Shown here: one piece after another, positions 8,508 through 16,009 of the stretch
How positions within the stretch are numbered: the stretch's first letter is position 1
Layout of the letters: each line of letters starts with the position of its first letter
From: Corallincola platygyrae
GTDB lineage: Bacteria; Pseudomonadota; Gammaproteobacteria; Enterobacterales; Neiellaceae
Assembly: GCF_039544265.1 (NCBI RefSeq)
Contig: NZ_BAABLI010000012.1
Coordinates: 124,001 to 188,000 of the forward strand
Length of the DNA: 64,000 nt
Direction of reading: 5' to 3'
Made by a program: the position numbers and the translations under genes
The notes under the pieces: generated by a model
Seen by the model: only the letters and a program-made list of their open reading frames with translations
Databases searched by the model: none
What the model was told of the DNA's origin: nothing

Positions 8508-8548
8508 GTTGCTGCCTTGTTTACTATTGGGTTCTATACAGTGGCTTC

Positions 8549-9356
8549 TTTAATTCAAAACTGAATTCCCGCCAGCCCAACCAATTAATAAAGGATTTCG
8601 GGCGCTTACTTTCATTTTTCTGAATTAAAATTGGATTTCAGCGCCCAAGTCAGGGAGTGAATACGCCTTCACTCCCTGACAACCACTCTTTACCGGCAGA
8701 GAGTGCGCCCCAACTATGTGCTTATCCTTCGCTTTCACCGGCATAGGGTCTGGTGGCCTTTGGCGTATGAGTGTTGTTCGAACGAAACGCGCAATTGAGC
8801 AAGAAATGAGTTGCGTAGCTTAGTGAGCTAAGCAAGTAACGAATGACGCAGCGAAAGTGCGTTTCGACGAACCCCATCTCCTCGAAAAAAGGGGCAGCAT
8901 CAGTTGGGGATTTATTCTACGTTATCGGCAGCTTATTGAGACCCACTCAACTTCGCCACCTCTGCCTTGCCTAAATCCCCAACTGTTTGCTGCAAAAACA
9001 CCCGCTAAAGGTCACCAGCCCCTACACTAACGGCTCGATAAACGTCCCTGTTTAACGAGCCTAAGATGGGCATCCTTGCCCATCTTCACGTCGATTCTTG
9101 GGCTCGCTACGGGCACATAGAGGGGGGAAGTGTCCCGTAGCTAACTACGGAGTAATTCCCCCTTCAAGCGCACTGACCGTAACAGCTATGCAAGGTCACG
9201 AGGCAGGACGCCGAGTGAACAAAGTCAGCACAGGGAAGTGCTGTCTTTGTGTGCCGCCAGCAGAGCTGGTTAAGGGAAGTGAACAGCGCTTGGTGGGGGC
9301 GCAGGCTACACCAGTAGAGAATGTTGTTAGGGCCTTGGGCGAGCAAGTCCCTAACT
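8549..9356. other. Hairpin-dense non-coding island between serA and a DUF481 gene
   Basis: About 950 nt between convergent genes with no credible gene. It holds at least nine inverted repeats: 8649-8680 (13-bp perfect stem), 8685-8705, 8777-8871 (long arms with inner hairpin), 8894-8993 (6+14 bp arms), 9032-9061, 9063-9086 (10 bp, 4-nt loop), 9106-9141, 9219-9250 (12 bp, one mismatch) and 9326-9355. Most lack a T-run, so they are not simple terminators. A 17-mer at 9199-9215 recurs beside tRNA-Phe at 61668-61684. Possibly a cluster of REP-like elements or a structured RNA; nature unknown. Confidence 0.6.
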
Positions 9357-9462
9357 AAGGGTGCCAAATCAGAGCTCTATTAAAAAATAGGGAATATAAG
9401 CACACTTATGGTTTCAAGAGTTAGTTCAAGTCGCCTATCAGTTTTTTTAACGGAGAAAGTGT

Positions 9463-10233
9463 TCAGAAACGATACAACAACGTCAAACTGGTCCGGGTAT
9501 CCAACGTCTCTAGCGTTTCATCAAATAGCCCATCGTCATTAATCGGGTTGGTCTGATGTACAAAGGAGAAACTTAGCTTCAGCAGCATCTGACCGATCAA
9601 AGAAGCACTAAGGGATGTGTCGGAACGGGTAATGGTGTTCTCCTGACCAATTTCAGAAGAGAACACTTCAGCAAAGGTGGCGGTATCACTGATCTGCCAC
9701 TCGAGTTTGGCAGCCAGTCGGGAAATAAACTCTCGTTGATCTTTTTCTACATCATTTCGGCGGTAACCTGGGCCGGCTTCCAAATCGAGATAGGCGATAT
9801 CGGCCTGCCATGCTCGCCAGCCATAACCTGCCGATACGGTGATCAAATCACGTAGGCCATTAAAGCGATCATTTTCGTAGTCAGCCAAACCAAACGTGTA
9901 CTCTAAATCGTTCCATTCTCGCTGGGTCTTCAGAGTAAACTTGTAACGCTCTTGAGATGTTGACTCATCATCTTTCTTGAAATCAGACTCAAACGCATAA
10001 TTATTGCGCCAACCAATCATAAAGTGATCGACTTCGATACGGCTGCGATAGCTGGTGGTTTCTGTATTACCGGTGGAGTTGTTAAGACCTACCTCAACGG
10101 AACCGGCAAAACCCCGACGCGATAACTCCTCATCACTGTATTCGTCATCCAGTGGTGACCAGAGATCGGCATGAGTAGGGAAAGAGCAGAGTGAGAAGAG
10201 TGACAAACTCACTGCCAAAATGCGCCTGAACAA
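9463..10233 (-). CDS. DUF481 family outer-membrane protein (first paralogue)
   Basis: A 256-aa protein with a signal peptide (about residues 1-22) and the DUF481 pattern: FAGSVEVGLNNSTGNTETTSY early, then alternating beta strands and a terminal aromatic residue (LLYRF). DUF481 proteins resemble salt-induced outer-membrane proteins (YdiY type); a precise function is not known. The start used is a TTG at 10233 preceded by GGGGGAGAGG; no ATG gives the signal peptide. It lies 113 nt downstream of a second DUF481 gene on the same strand and is clearly a tandem duplicate of it (shared IGWRNNY, YENDRFNG, GPGYR). Confidence 0.85.
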   Translation of the reverse strand: MFRRILAVSLSLFSLCSFPTHADLWSPLDDEYSDEELSRRGFAGSVEVGLNNSTGNTETTSYRSRIEVDHFMIGWRNNYAFESDFKKDDESTSQERYKFTLKTQREWNDLEYTFGLADYENDRFNGLRDLITVSAGYGWRAWQADIAYLDLEAGPGYRRNDVEKDQREFISRLAAKLEWQISDTATFAEVFSSEIGQENTITRSDTSLSASLIGQMLLKLSFSFVHQTNPINDDGLFDETLETLDTRTSLTLLYRF

Positions 10234-10346
10234 CCTCTCCCCCGAACGAACATAATAATCAATAAAAACCTAGATTCTATGTTACCCACACAACAGCCTT
10301 TGGCAATCAGAGATTACCAACTATGCGCGGTACTCGAGGAGTCTTT

Positions 10347-11114
10347 TTAGAAGCTATAGAGCAGTGTCACGGCAGTTCTGGTATCCGTCTTCGACAACTC
10401 TTCGTCGTCTTCCTCATCAACCGTCGGCGCAGTCTGATGAGTTACAGTAAAAGAAGCTTTCATCGCCAGTGAACCAATAATGCTTGCGGTTATGGCGGTT
10501 TCAGAACGGGTGACTACGTTATCTTCACCAATCTCTGAACTCAAGCGCTGGGTAAATTTTGAGGTTTCACTGATATCCCAGCTGTAATTGCCTGCGACAC
10601 GAGCAATCATTTCATCATTCTTGTCTTTCGCATCATTAGTACGATAACCAGGACCACCTTCCAAATCGAGGAACATGCTGTCGGTTTCCAGAACCCGCTG
10701 ACCGTAACCCACCGAAATGGTATTCGCGTCCTCCATACCGTTGAATCGATCGTTCTCATAACTGTATCGATAGAAGGTATAGCTATTGATAGCAAAGGCC
10801 CACTGTCGGTTACCCTGAGCAGACGCGAAGTAACGTTCCTCTTTCACCTCATCGTCATCTTCTTTGTAGTCGGTTTCGAATACGTAATTGTTTCGCCAAC
10901 CAATAAGGAAATGATCAACATCGATTTTTGAGCGGTAGGTAGTGGTTTCAGTGTTACCCGTAGTCATGTTGAACCCCAGTTCAACGCCACCAGCAAAACC
11001 ACGTTTGATCAGCTCTTCTTCGGTCAGTTCCTTTTCATCCCAATCAATATCTGCAAACGCGGGCGCGGCAAAAGAGACAACGAAAACGAGAGCAAAGGCA
11101 GTGAGAAACTTCAT
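10347..11114 (-). CDS. DUF481 family outer-membrane protein (second paralogue)
   Basis: A 255-aa relative of the next gene downstream, with a clean signal peptide (MKFLTAFALVFVVSFAAPAFA) when started at ATG 11112-11114; an ATG 39 nt further upstream adds residues before it. Conserved blocks are FAGGVELGFNMTTGNTETTTY, IGWRNNYVFETDY and YSYENDRFNG, ending in LLYSF. Expected to be a beta barrel in the outer membrane. The pair suggests duplication followed by divergence of a salt- or stress-related porin-like protein, but no substrate can be inferred. Confidence 0.85.
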   Translation of the reverse strand: MKFLTAFALVFVVSFAAPAFADIDWDEKELTEEELIKRGFAGGVELGFNMTTGNTETTTYRSKIDVDHFLIGWRNNYVFETDYKEDDDEVKEERYFASAQGNRQWAFAINSYTFYRYSYENDRFNGMEDANTISVGYGQRVLETDSMFLDLEGGPGYRTNDAKDKNDEMIARVAGNYSWDISETSKFTQRLSSEIGEDNVVTRSETAITASIIGSLAMKASFTVTHQTAPTVDEEDDEELSKTDTRTAVTLLYSF

Positions 11115-11224
11115 TGGTACACCAAACTGGAAGATAAAAACCTCAGCCAGCATGGACTGAGTAAACGTGTCGATTATGCACGTTTACCCAGCTCAGCTCT
11201 AGCATGAGATTGCAGATAGTACGT

Positions 11225-12043
11225 CTACGAAGCCTGCTTCATATTTAGGTCCATCTGTGGGAATGGGATCTCCACACCGGCTTCATCATAGGCTTTCTTA
11301 ATCTGCTCATTCAGGTCGAAGAATACGGTCCAGTAATCAGGTGTATTCACCCAGCAACGAATTGCCAGGTTAACGGAAGAGTCAGCAAGCGCTGCTACGC
11401 CTAATGTGAAACCGTCTTCATTAATCACCAATGGGTGCTCAGACATCACTTTTTCGGCAATAGATTTCGCCTGGGCTAAATCAGCACCGTACGAAACACC
11501 AATCACCAGATCGACGCGACGTTTGGCTTCACGACTGTAGTTGGTGATAGCTCCACCCATGACCTGAGCATTAGGTACCACAATGACTTTATTGTCGGGG
11601 GTTTTCAGTACTGTTGAGAAAATTTGGATAGACTCAACCGCGCCTGACACACCACCGGCTTCAACAAAATCGCCTTTACTGAATGGGCGAAAGCCGACGA
11701 TCAATACACCGGCTGCGAAGTTAGATAGGCTGCCCTGCAGTGCCAAACCAATCGCCAGACCAGCAGCTGCAATCACAGCGGCAAAAGAGGTAGTTTCTAT
11801 GCCCAACTGAGCAAGAGTGATGATGATGGTGAAAGTTAATGCGGCGTAGTAAACCAGATTCCCAACAAAACCTATGAGAGTGGCTTCCATGCCCCTTGCC
11901 TTCATCATCTTCTCAACCAATCCACGTAACCAGCCGGAAACCATCCGACCGATAAAAAAGATAATAATGGCAAGGACTACATTGGTGGCGAATGTCAGCA
12001 GCATGGGCTGACCATCTTTGATCAGGACTTCGATCTGTTCCAT
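11225..12043 (-). CDS. mscS: Small-conductance mechanosensitive channel
   Basis: A 272-aa MscS of standard length. Three N-terminal membrane helices end in the pore-lining helix with GLAIGLALQGSLSNFAAGV, followed by FRPFSKGDFVE and the cytoplasmic beta and alpha/beta domains that form the vestibule. It releases solutes when turgor rises. In E. coli mscS lies directly beside fbaA-pgk-epd, and the same order is kept here. A 17-bp inverted repeat upstream (12082-12098) may be regulatory. Confidence 0.96.
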   Translation of the reverse strand: MEQIEVLIKDGQPMLLTFATNVVLAIIIFFIGRMVSGWLRGLVEKMMKARGMEATLIGFVGNLVYYAALTFTIIITLAQLGIETTSFAAVIAAAGLAIGLALQGSLSNFAAGVLIVGFRPFSKGDFVEAGGVSGAVESIQIFSTVLKTPDNKVIVVPNAQVMGGAITNYSREAKRRVDLVIGVSYGADLAQAKSIAEKVMSEHPLVINEDGFTLGVAALADSSVNLAIRCWVNTPDYWTVFFDLNEQIKKAYDEAGVEIPFPQMDLNMKQAS

Positions 12044-12081
12044 GGAGCACGCTCCCTTCTGAATCGTTTTTTATTTTCCAC

Positions 12082-12098
12082 TAGAGTCACAGACTCTA
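12082..12098. promoter_or_regulatory. 17-bp inverted repeat upstream of mscS
   Basis: TAGAGTC-ACA-GACTCTA, 7-bp perfect arms, 39 nt upstream of the mscS start. It resembles an operator dyad; the cognate regulator is unknown. Confidence 0.35.
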
Positions 12099-12260
12099 AC
12101 ATTCACCTCGTACTGCTCTATCTCGGGCTTGGGTTAACTATAGCGGTGGAGTGTGACAAACCAAAACATCAATGTCAGATGACCAAAGCCAGGCCTTCTA
12201 TTCAGGGGGAAACGACTAAAGTGAAGGGGGTTAGGTTGCTGCGAAACATAGATAAGCACT

Positions 12261-12443
12261 GGAGCAATTTTCGACCGTTCTTCCTGTACATCGTCACTCC
12301 TGTGCGCCCGTGTGCCCGCGGAATACGACCGCCATGGACGGCGGAAATGTCGAAAATGCAGGAGCAATTTTCGACCGTTCGTCCTGAACATCGTCACTCC
12401 TGTGCGTCCATGCACCCGTGACATACCGTTCGTCCTGAACATA
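12261..12443. repeat. 51-bp-period structured repeat element, copy A
   Basis: Non-coding element in the 449-nt gap between mscS and fbaA. It holds one full 51-bp unit (12375-12425), a partial one (12426-12442) and a degenerate one from 12275. The unit contains a two-part hairpin at 12393-12422: GTCAC/GTGAC outside, GTGC/GCAC inside. It also has GTCGAAAAT paired with ATTTTCGAC, and a CCGCC/GGCGG hairpin near 12329-12343. The same element recurs at 27679-27936. It directly abuts the fbaA terminator. Reading frames across it are an artefact of a period divisible by three. Confidence 0.75.
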
Positions 12444-12469
12444 AAAAACCCGCCGGATGGCGGGTTTTT
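12444..12469 (-). terminator. Rho-independent terminator of fbaA
   Basis: AAAAACCCGCC-GGAT-GGCGGGTTTTT, an 11-bp stem with T-runs on both strands, 24 nt after the fbaA stop. Confidence 0.9.
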
Positions 12470-12492
12470 AGAAGCTTATAAAAGCTCAGCGA

Positions 12493-13569
12493 TTACAGTA
12501 CGTCGATCGCGTTCAGGTCAGCGAATGCTTTTTCAAGACGCGTAACCATGTTGGCTTGCGCTTCACGCAGCCATACACGTGGGTCGTAGTACTTCTTGTT
12601 TGGTGCGTCTTCACCTTCAGGGTTACCGATCTGGCCCTGCAGGTAGTCTTTCTTAGACTCGTAGAAGTTCTTGATACCTTCCCAGTTAGCCCACTGAGTA
12701 TCAGTATCGATGTTCATTTTGATAACACCGTAAGAGATAGACTCTTGGATCTCAGCTTCGCTAGAACCTGAACCACCGTGGAATACGAAGTTCAGAGAGT
12801 TAGCTGGGATACCGAATTTCTCTGAGCAGTGAATCTGAGAATCACGCAGGATAGTCGGAGTCAGAACAACGTTACCAGGCTTGTATACACCGTGTACGTT
12901 ACCGAAAGAAGCAGCGATAGTGAAACGAGGGCTGATCGCGTTCAGCTTCTCGTAAGCGTAAGCTACGTCTTCTGGAGTAGTGTACAGCTCAGACTGATCC
13001 ATATCAGTGTTGTCTACGCCGTCTTCTTCACCACCAGTACAACCCAGTTCGATTTCCAGAGTCATGCCCATCTTAGCCATGCGCTCCAGGTACTTACCAC
13101 AGATCTCGATGTTCTCTTCCAGAGACTCTTCAGACAGGTCAATCATGTGAGAAGAGAACAGAGGCTTACCAGTTTGAGCGAAGAACTCTTCACCCGCGTC
13201 CAACAGGCCGTCGATCCAAGGCAGCAGTTTCTTAGCTGCGTGGTCAGTGTGCATGATCACAGGAACGCCATAAGTCTCAGCGATAGCGTGAACGTACTTA
13301 GCACCAGCAACAGCACCTTTGATTTGTGCTTCCTGACCTTCCAGTTTCAGGCCTTTACCAGCGAAGTAAGCAGCACCACCGTTAGAGAACTGAACAACAA
13401 CTGGAGACTTAACTTTTGCAGCTGCTTCCAGAACACCATTGATGGTGTCGGTGTTAACTACGTTAACTGCTGGCAGAGCAAACTTGTTCTCTTTAGCGAT
13501 TTCGAAAACTTTCTGTACGTCGTCACCAGAGATAACGCCCGGCTTTACTGCATCAAAGATCTTAGACAT
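12493..13569 (-). CDS. fbaA: Class II fructose-bisphosphate aldolase
   Basis: A 358-aa zinc aldolase matching E. coli FbaA in length. Motifs include VQFSNGGAAYFAGKG near residues 60-74, the zinc-ligand block HTDHAAKK, ELGCTGGEEDGVDN, and the phosphate-binding VFHGGSGSS followed by NIDTDTQWA. It cleaves fructose 1,6-bisphosphate to DHAP and GAP. RBS TTAGGAAA precedes the ATG. The gene is separated from pgk by a terminator hairpin, so it probably also has its own promoter in the 130-nt gap. Confidence 0.97.
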   Translation of the reverse strand: MSKIFDAVKPGVISGDDVQKVFEIAKENKFALPAVNVVNTDTINGVLEAAAKVKSPVVVQFSNGGAAYFAGKGLKLEGQEAQIKGAVAGAKYVHAIAETYGVPVIMHTDHAAKKLLPWIDGLLDAGEEFFAQTGKPLFSSHMIDLSEESLEENIEICGKYLERMAKMGMTLEIELGCTGGEEDGVDNTDMDQSELYTTPEDVAYAYEKLNAISPRFTIAASFGNVHGVYKPGNVVLTPTILRDSQIHCSEKFGIPANSLNFVFHGGSGSSEAEIQESISYGVIKMNIDTDTQWANWEGIKNFYESKKDYLQGQIGNPEGEDAPNKKYYDPRVWLREAQANMVTRLEKAFADLNAIDVL

Positions 13570-13671
13570 GACAAATTTCCTAATTAAGATTCATTTCTTA
13601 GTGTTCCCTAGCGGCGATTCAGTTCCATCACCTTGTTAATTGCTATCAAATGTAGCAGGAACACAGCAAAA

Positions 13672-13691
13672 GACGGGCATTTACGCCCGTC
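13672..13691 (-). terminator. Terminator-like hairpin after pgk
   Basis: GACGGGC-ATTTAC-GCCCGTC followed on the minus strand by TTTTGC, 9 nt after the pgk stop. It would attenuate transcription between pgk and fbaA. Confidence 0.7.
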
Positions 13692-13700
13692 CTATCGCAT

Positions 13701-14864
13701 TTAGCCTTTTGCGCGCTCTTCAAGCATCGCAACGGCTGGAAGCGTTTTACCTTCTACAAACTCAAGGAAGGCACCGCCACCAGTAGAGATGTAAGATACA
13801 TCTGCTTTAATACCGAACTGGTCGATAGCAGCCAGGGTGTCACCACCACCAGCAACAGAGAAGCCAGCGCTTGAAGCGATTGCTTCAGAGATACCCTTAG
13901 TACCCGCTTCGAAGTTCTTGAACTCGAATACGCCTACTGGACCGTTCCAAAGAATGGTCTTGGCATCTTTTAGGATCGCAGCCAACTCAGCAGTAGAGTT
14001 AGGACCCAGGTCGAAGATCATATCGTCGTCAGCAACTTCGCTCACGTCTTTGATCTCAGCTTCTGCATTTTCGTCGAAAGCTTTGGCACAGGCAACATCA
14101 GTTGCAACTGGGATTGAGCACTCTTCCATCAGCTTCTTCGCTGTAGGGATAAGGTCAGCTTCGTACAGAGACTTACCAACGTTGTGGCCTGCAGCAGCGA
14201 TGAAGGTGTTTGCGATACCACCACCAACAACCAGCTGGTCAGCAACTTTTGACAGAGACTCAAGAACAGTCAGTTTGGTAGATACTTTAGAACCACCAAC
14301 GATAGCAACCATTGGGCGCTCAGGGTTAGCCATTGCTTTACCCAGTGCATCCAGCTCGCCAGCCAGCAGAGGACCAGCACAAGCAACAGGTGCGTACTGA
14401 GCAACACCGTGAGTAGAGCCCTGTGCGCGGTGGGCAGTACCGAACGCGTCCATTACGAATACGTCACACAGTGCTGCGTACTGCTTAGCCAGACCTTCTT
14501 CGTTCTTCTTCTCACCTTTGTTGAAGCGAACGTTTTCCAGAACTACCAGCTCACCAGCAGCTACTTCAACGCCTTCCAGGTAATCTTTCGCCAGACGAAC
14601 AGGCGCGTCCAGTGCTGCTACCAAGTAGTCAACAACTGGCTTCAGAGAGAACTCTTCAGCGTACTCGCCTTCGGTAGGACGACCCAGGTGAGAGGTCACC
14701 ATCACTTTTGCACCTGCTTCCAGTGCCAATTTGATGGTAGGCAGTGATGCCAGGATACGAGCATCTGAAGTAACTTTACCTTCTTTAACAGGTACGTTGA
14801 GATCGGCACGGATTAGTACACGTTTGCCGGCCAGCTCCAGATCAGTCATTTTTATAACAGACAT
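13701..14864 (-). CDS. pgk: Phosphoglycerate kinase
   Basis: A 387-aa glycolytic kinase transferring phosphate from 1,3-bisphosphoglycerate to ADP. It shows RADLNVPVKEGKV at the N-domain, SHLGRPTEGEY, AFGTAHRAQGST, GGSKVSTKL and the C-terminal GGGDTLAA nucleotide loop. The ATG at 14862-14864 (MSVIKMTDLELAGKRVL) follows AGAGGAA and fits the family; the longer frame upstream overlaps epd and is rejected as a start. It begins 10 nt after the epd stop, so epd-pgk is an operon as in E. coli. Confidence 0.97.
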   Translation of the reverse strand: MSVIKMTDLELAGKRVLIRADLNVPVKEGKVTSDARILASLPTIKLALEAGAKVMVTSHLGRPTEGEYAEEFSLKPVVDYLVAALDAPVRLAKDYLEGVEVAAGELVVLENVRFNKGEKKNEEGLAKQYAALCDVFVMDAFGTAHRAQGSTHGVAQYAPVACAGPLLAGELDALGKAMANPERPMVAIVGGSKVSTKLTVLESLSKVADQLVVGGGIANTFIAAAGHNVGKSLYEADLIPTAKKLMEECSIPVATDVACAKAFDENAEAEIKDVSEVADDDMIFDLGPNSTAELAAILKDAKTILWNGPVGVFEFKNFEAGTKGISEAIASSAGFSVAGGGDTLAAIDQFGIKADVSYISTGGGAFLEFVEGKTLPAVAMLEERAKG

Positions 14865-14874
14865 GGTGGTTCCT

Positions 14875-15930
14875 CTAAGTTCGACTGAAGTTAAGTGAAT
14901 CAGGTTGAGTTTGTGAGACCGCATTCATTATAGACCGGGCTGTATCAATCATCCGGTTTGCGAAGCCCCATTCGTTGTCGCACCAAACTAGTAATTTGAT
15001 CAAATGATGGTGGCTAACTCTGGTTTGTGTTCCATCCACAATCGATGAGTGTGGATCGTGGTTAAAGTCAGCTGATACCAATGGTTCGTCAGTATATGAC
15101 AGGATTTGGGAGAATTCTCCCTTAGCCGCATTTTGTAGTAATTGATTTACATCACGGATCGTCACTTTCTTGTGAACCGTGACCGATAGATCCATCGCCG
15201 TGACGTTTATTGTCGGTACTCGCACCGCAATCGCTTCAAATCGTCCGGCAAACTTCGGCAAAATGCGTTCAACCCCTGCCGACAGTTTAGTATCGACAGG
15301 AATAATCGAATGTCCAGCGGCACGGGTACGTCGCAGATCAGGGTGATACGCATCGATCACCGGCTGATCATTCATTGCCGAGTGTATCGTCGTTATCGCG
15401 CCCGACTCAATGCCAAACGCATCATCCAGCAACTTAATGACAGGAACAATACAGTTGGTGGTGCAGCTACCGTTGGAGATAATGGTGTGCTCTGGTTCAA
15501 GCACATCATGGTTAACGCCCCAAATCACTGTGGCATCTACATCGGCTTCTTTACGCGCTGGCTGTGAAAACAGCACTTTCTTGGCGCCCGCATCCAGATG
15601 CATCTGGGCATGGCCGCGACGGTTGAAACTACCGGTACATTCAAAAACGATATCAACGCCCAACTGGTCCCATGGCAACTGAGAGATATCAGCTTGCTGG
15701 AACAGGGCGATATCATCATCACCTACTCTTAAGCCCTGCTCTGTCAGTTCAACAGACTCAGAGAAACGGCCATGGGTAGTGTCGTAGCGCGTTAGGTGGG
15801 CAATGCCATCAGCATCGGCCAGCTCATTAATCGCGACCACTTTGATATCTTGTTCGTTGCGCTCATACAAGGCGCGCAACACGCTACGGCCGATGCGGCC
15901 ATAGCCATTAATCGCCACTCTTATCGTCAT
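14875..15930 (-). CDS. epd: D-erythrose-4-phosphate dehydrogenase
   Basis: A 351-aa GapA-like NAD enzyme. It is assigned to Epd rather than GAPDH by TTIHSAMNDQPVIDAYH in place of the GAPDH TTVHAYT motif, and by its position before pgk. The Rossmann motif NGYGRIGRSVLRAL is at the start, the catalytic Cys is in SNGSCTTNC, and LVWCDNEWGFANRM is near the end. Epd oxidises erythrose 4-phosphate to 4-phosphoerythronate, the first step of pyridoxal-phosphate synthesis. Its substrate is a product of the neighbouring transketolase. Confidence 0.95.
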   Translation of the reverse strand: MTIRVAINGYGRIGRSVLRALYERNEQDIKVVAINELADADGIAHLTRYDTTHGRFSESVELTEQGLRVGDDDIALFQQADISQLPWDQLGVDIVFECTGSFNRRGHAQMHLDAGAKKVLFSQPARKEADVDATVIWGVNHDVLEPEHTIISNGSCTTNCIVPVIKLLDDAFGIESGAITTIHSAMNDQPVIDAYHPDLRRTRAAGHSIIPVDTKLSAGVERILPKFAGRFEAIAVRVPTINVTAMDLSVTVHKKVTIRDVNQLLQNAAKGEFSQILSYTDEPLVSADFNHDPHSSIVDGTQTRVSHHHLIKLLVWCDNEWGFANRMIDTARSIMNAVSQTQPDSLNFSRT

Positions 15931-15972
15931 AGCGTTGCGACAGAATGTCCTTTAATGGGGAGAGCTAATGAA

Positions 15973-15995
15973 AAGGCGAGCCATGGGCCCGCCTT
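15973..15995 (-). terminator. Probable terminator of tktA
   Basis: Imperfect hairpin AAGGC..GCC-ATG-GGC..GCCTT followed on the minus strand by TTTTCATT, 15 nt after the tktA stop. Confidence 0.65.
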
Positions 15996-16009
15996 ACATC
16001 AAAACAGAA

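Noticed and set aside
9326..9355. Integron attC site (GTTAGGG...CCCTAAC)
   Set aside because: The arms are in the wrong order for the RYYYAAC/GTTRRRY core pair, and there is no integron integrase or cassette.
9098..9358. 89-aa open frame inside the hairpin island
   Set aside because: It lies wholly in inverted-repeat-rich sequence, has no RBS and resembles no family I recognise; codon use looks random.
12134..12442. Open frames of 91-102 aa in repeat copy A
   Set aside because: They arise because the 51-bp unit is a multiple of three without stops. Protein repeats such as MFRTNG are translations of structured DNA.
12829..13587. 252-aa open frame antisense to fbaA
   Set aside because: It is a mirror of strong codon bias in fbaA; the aldolase on the other strand is certain.
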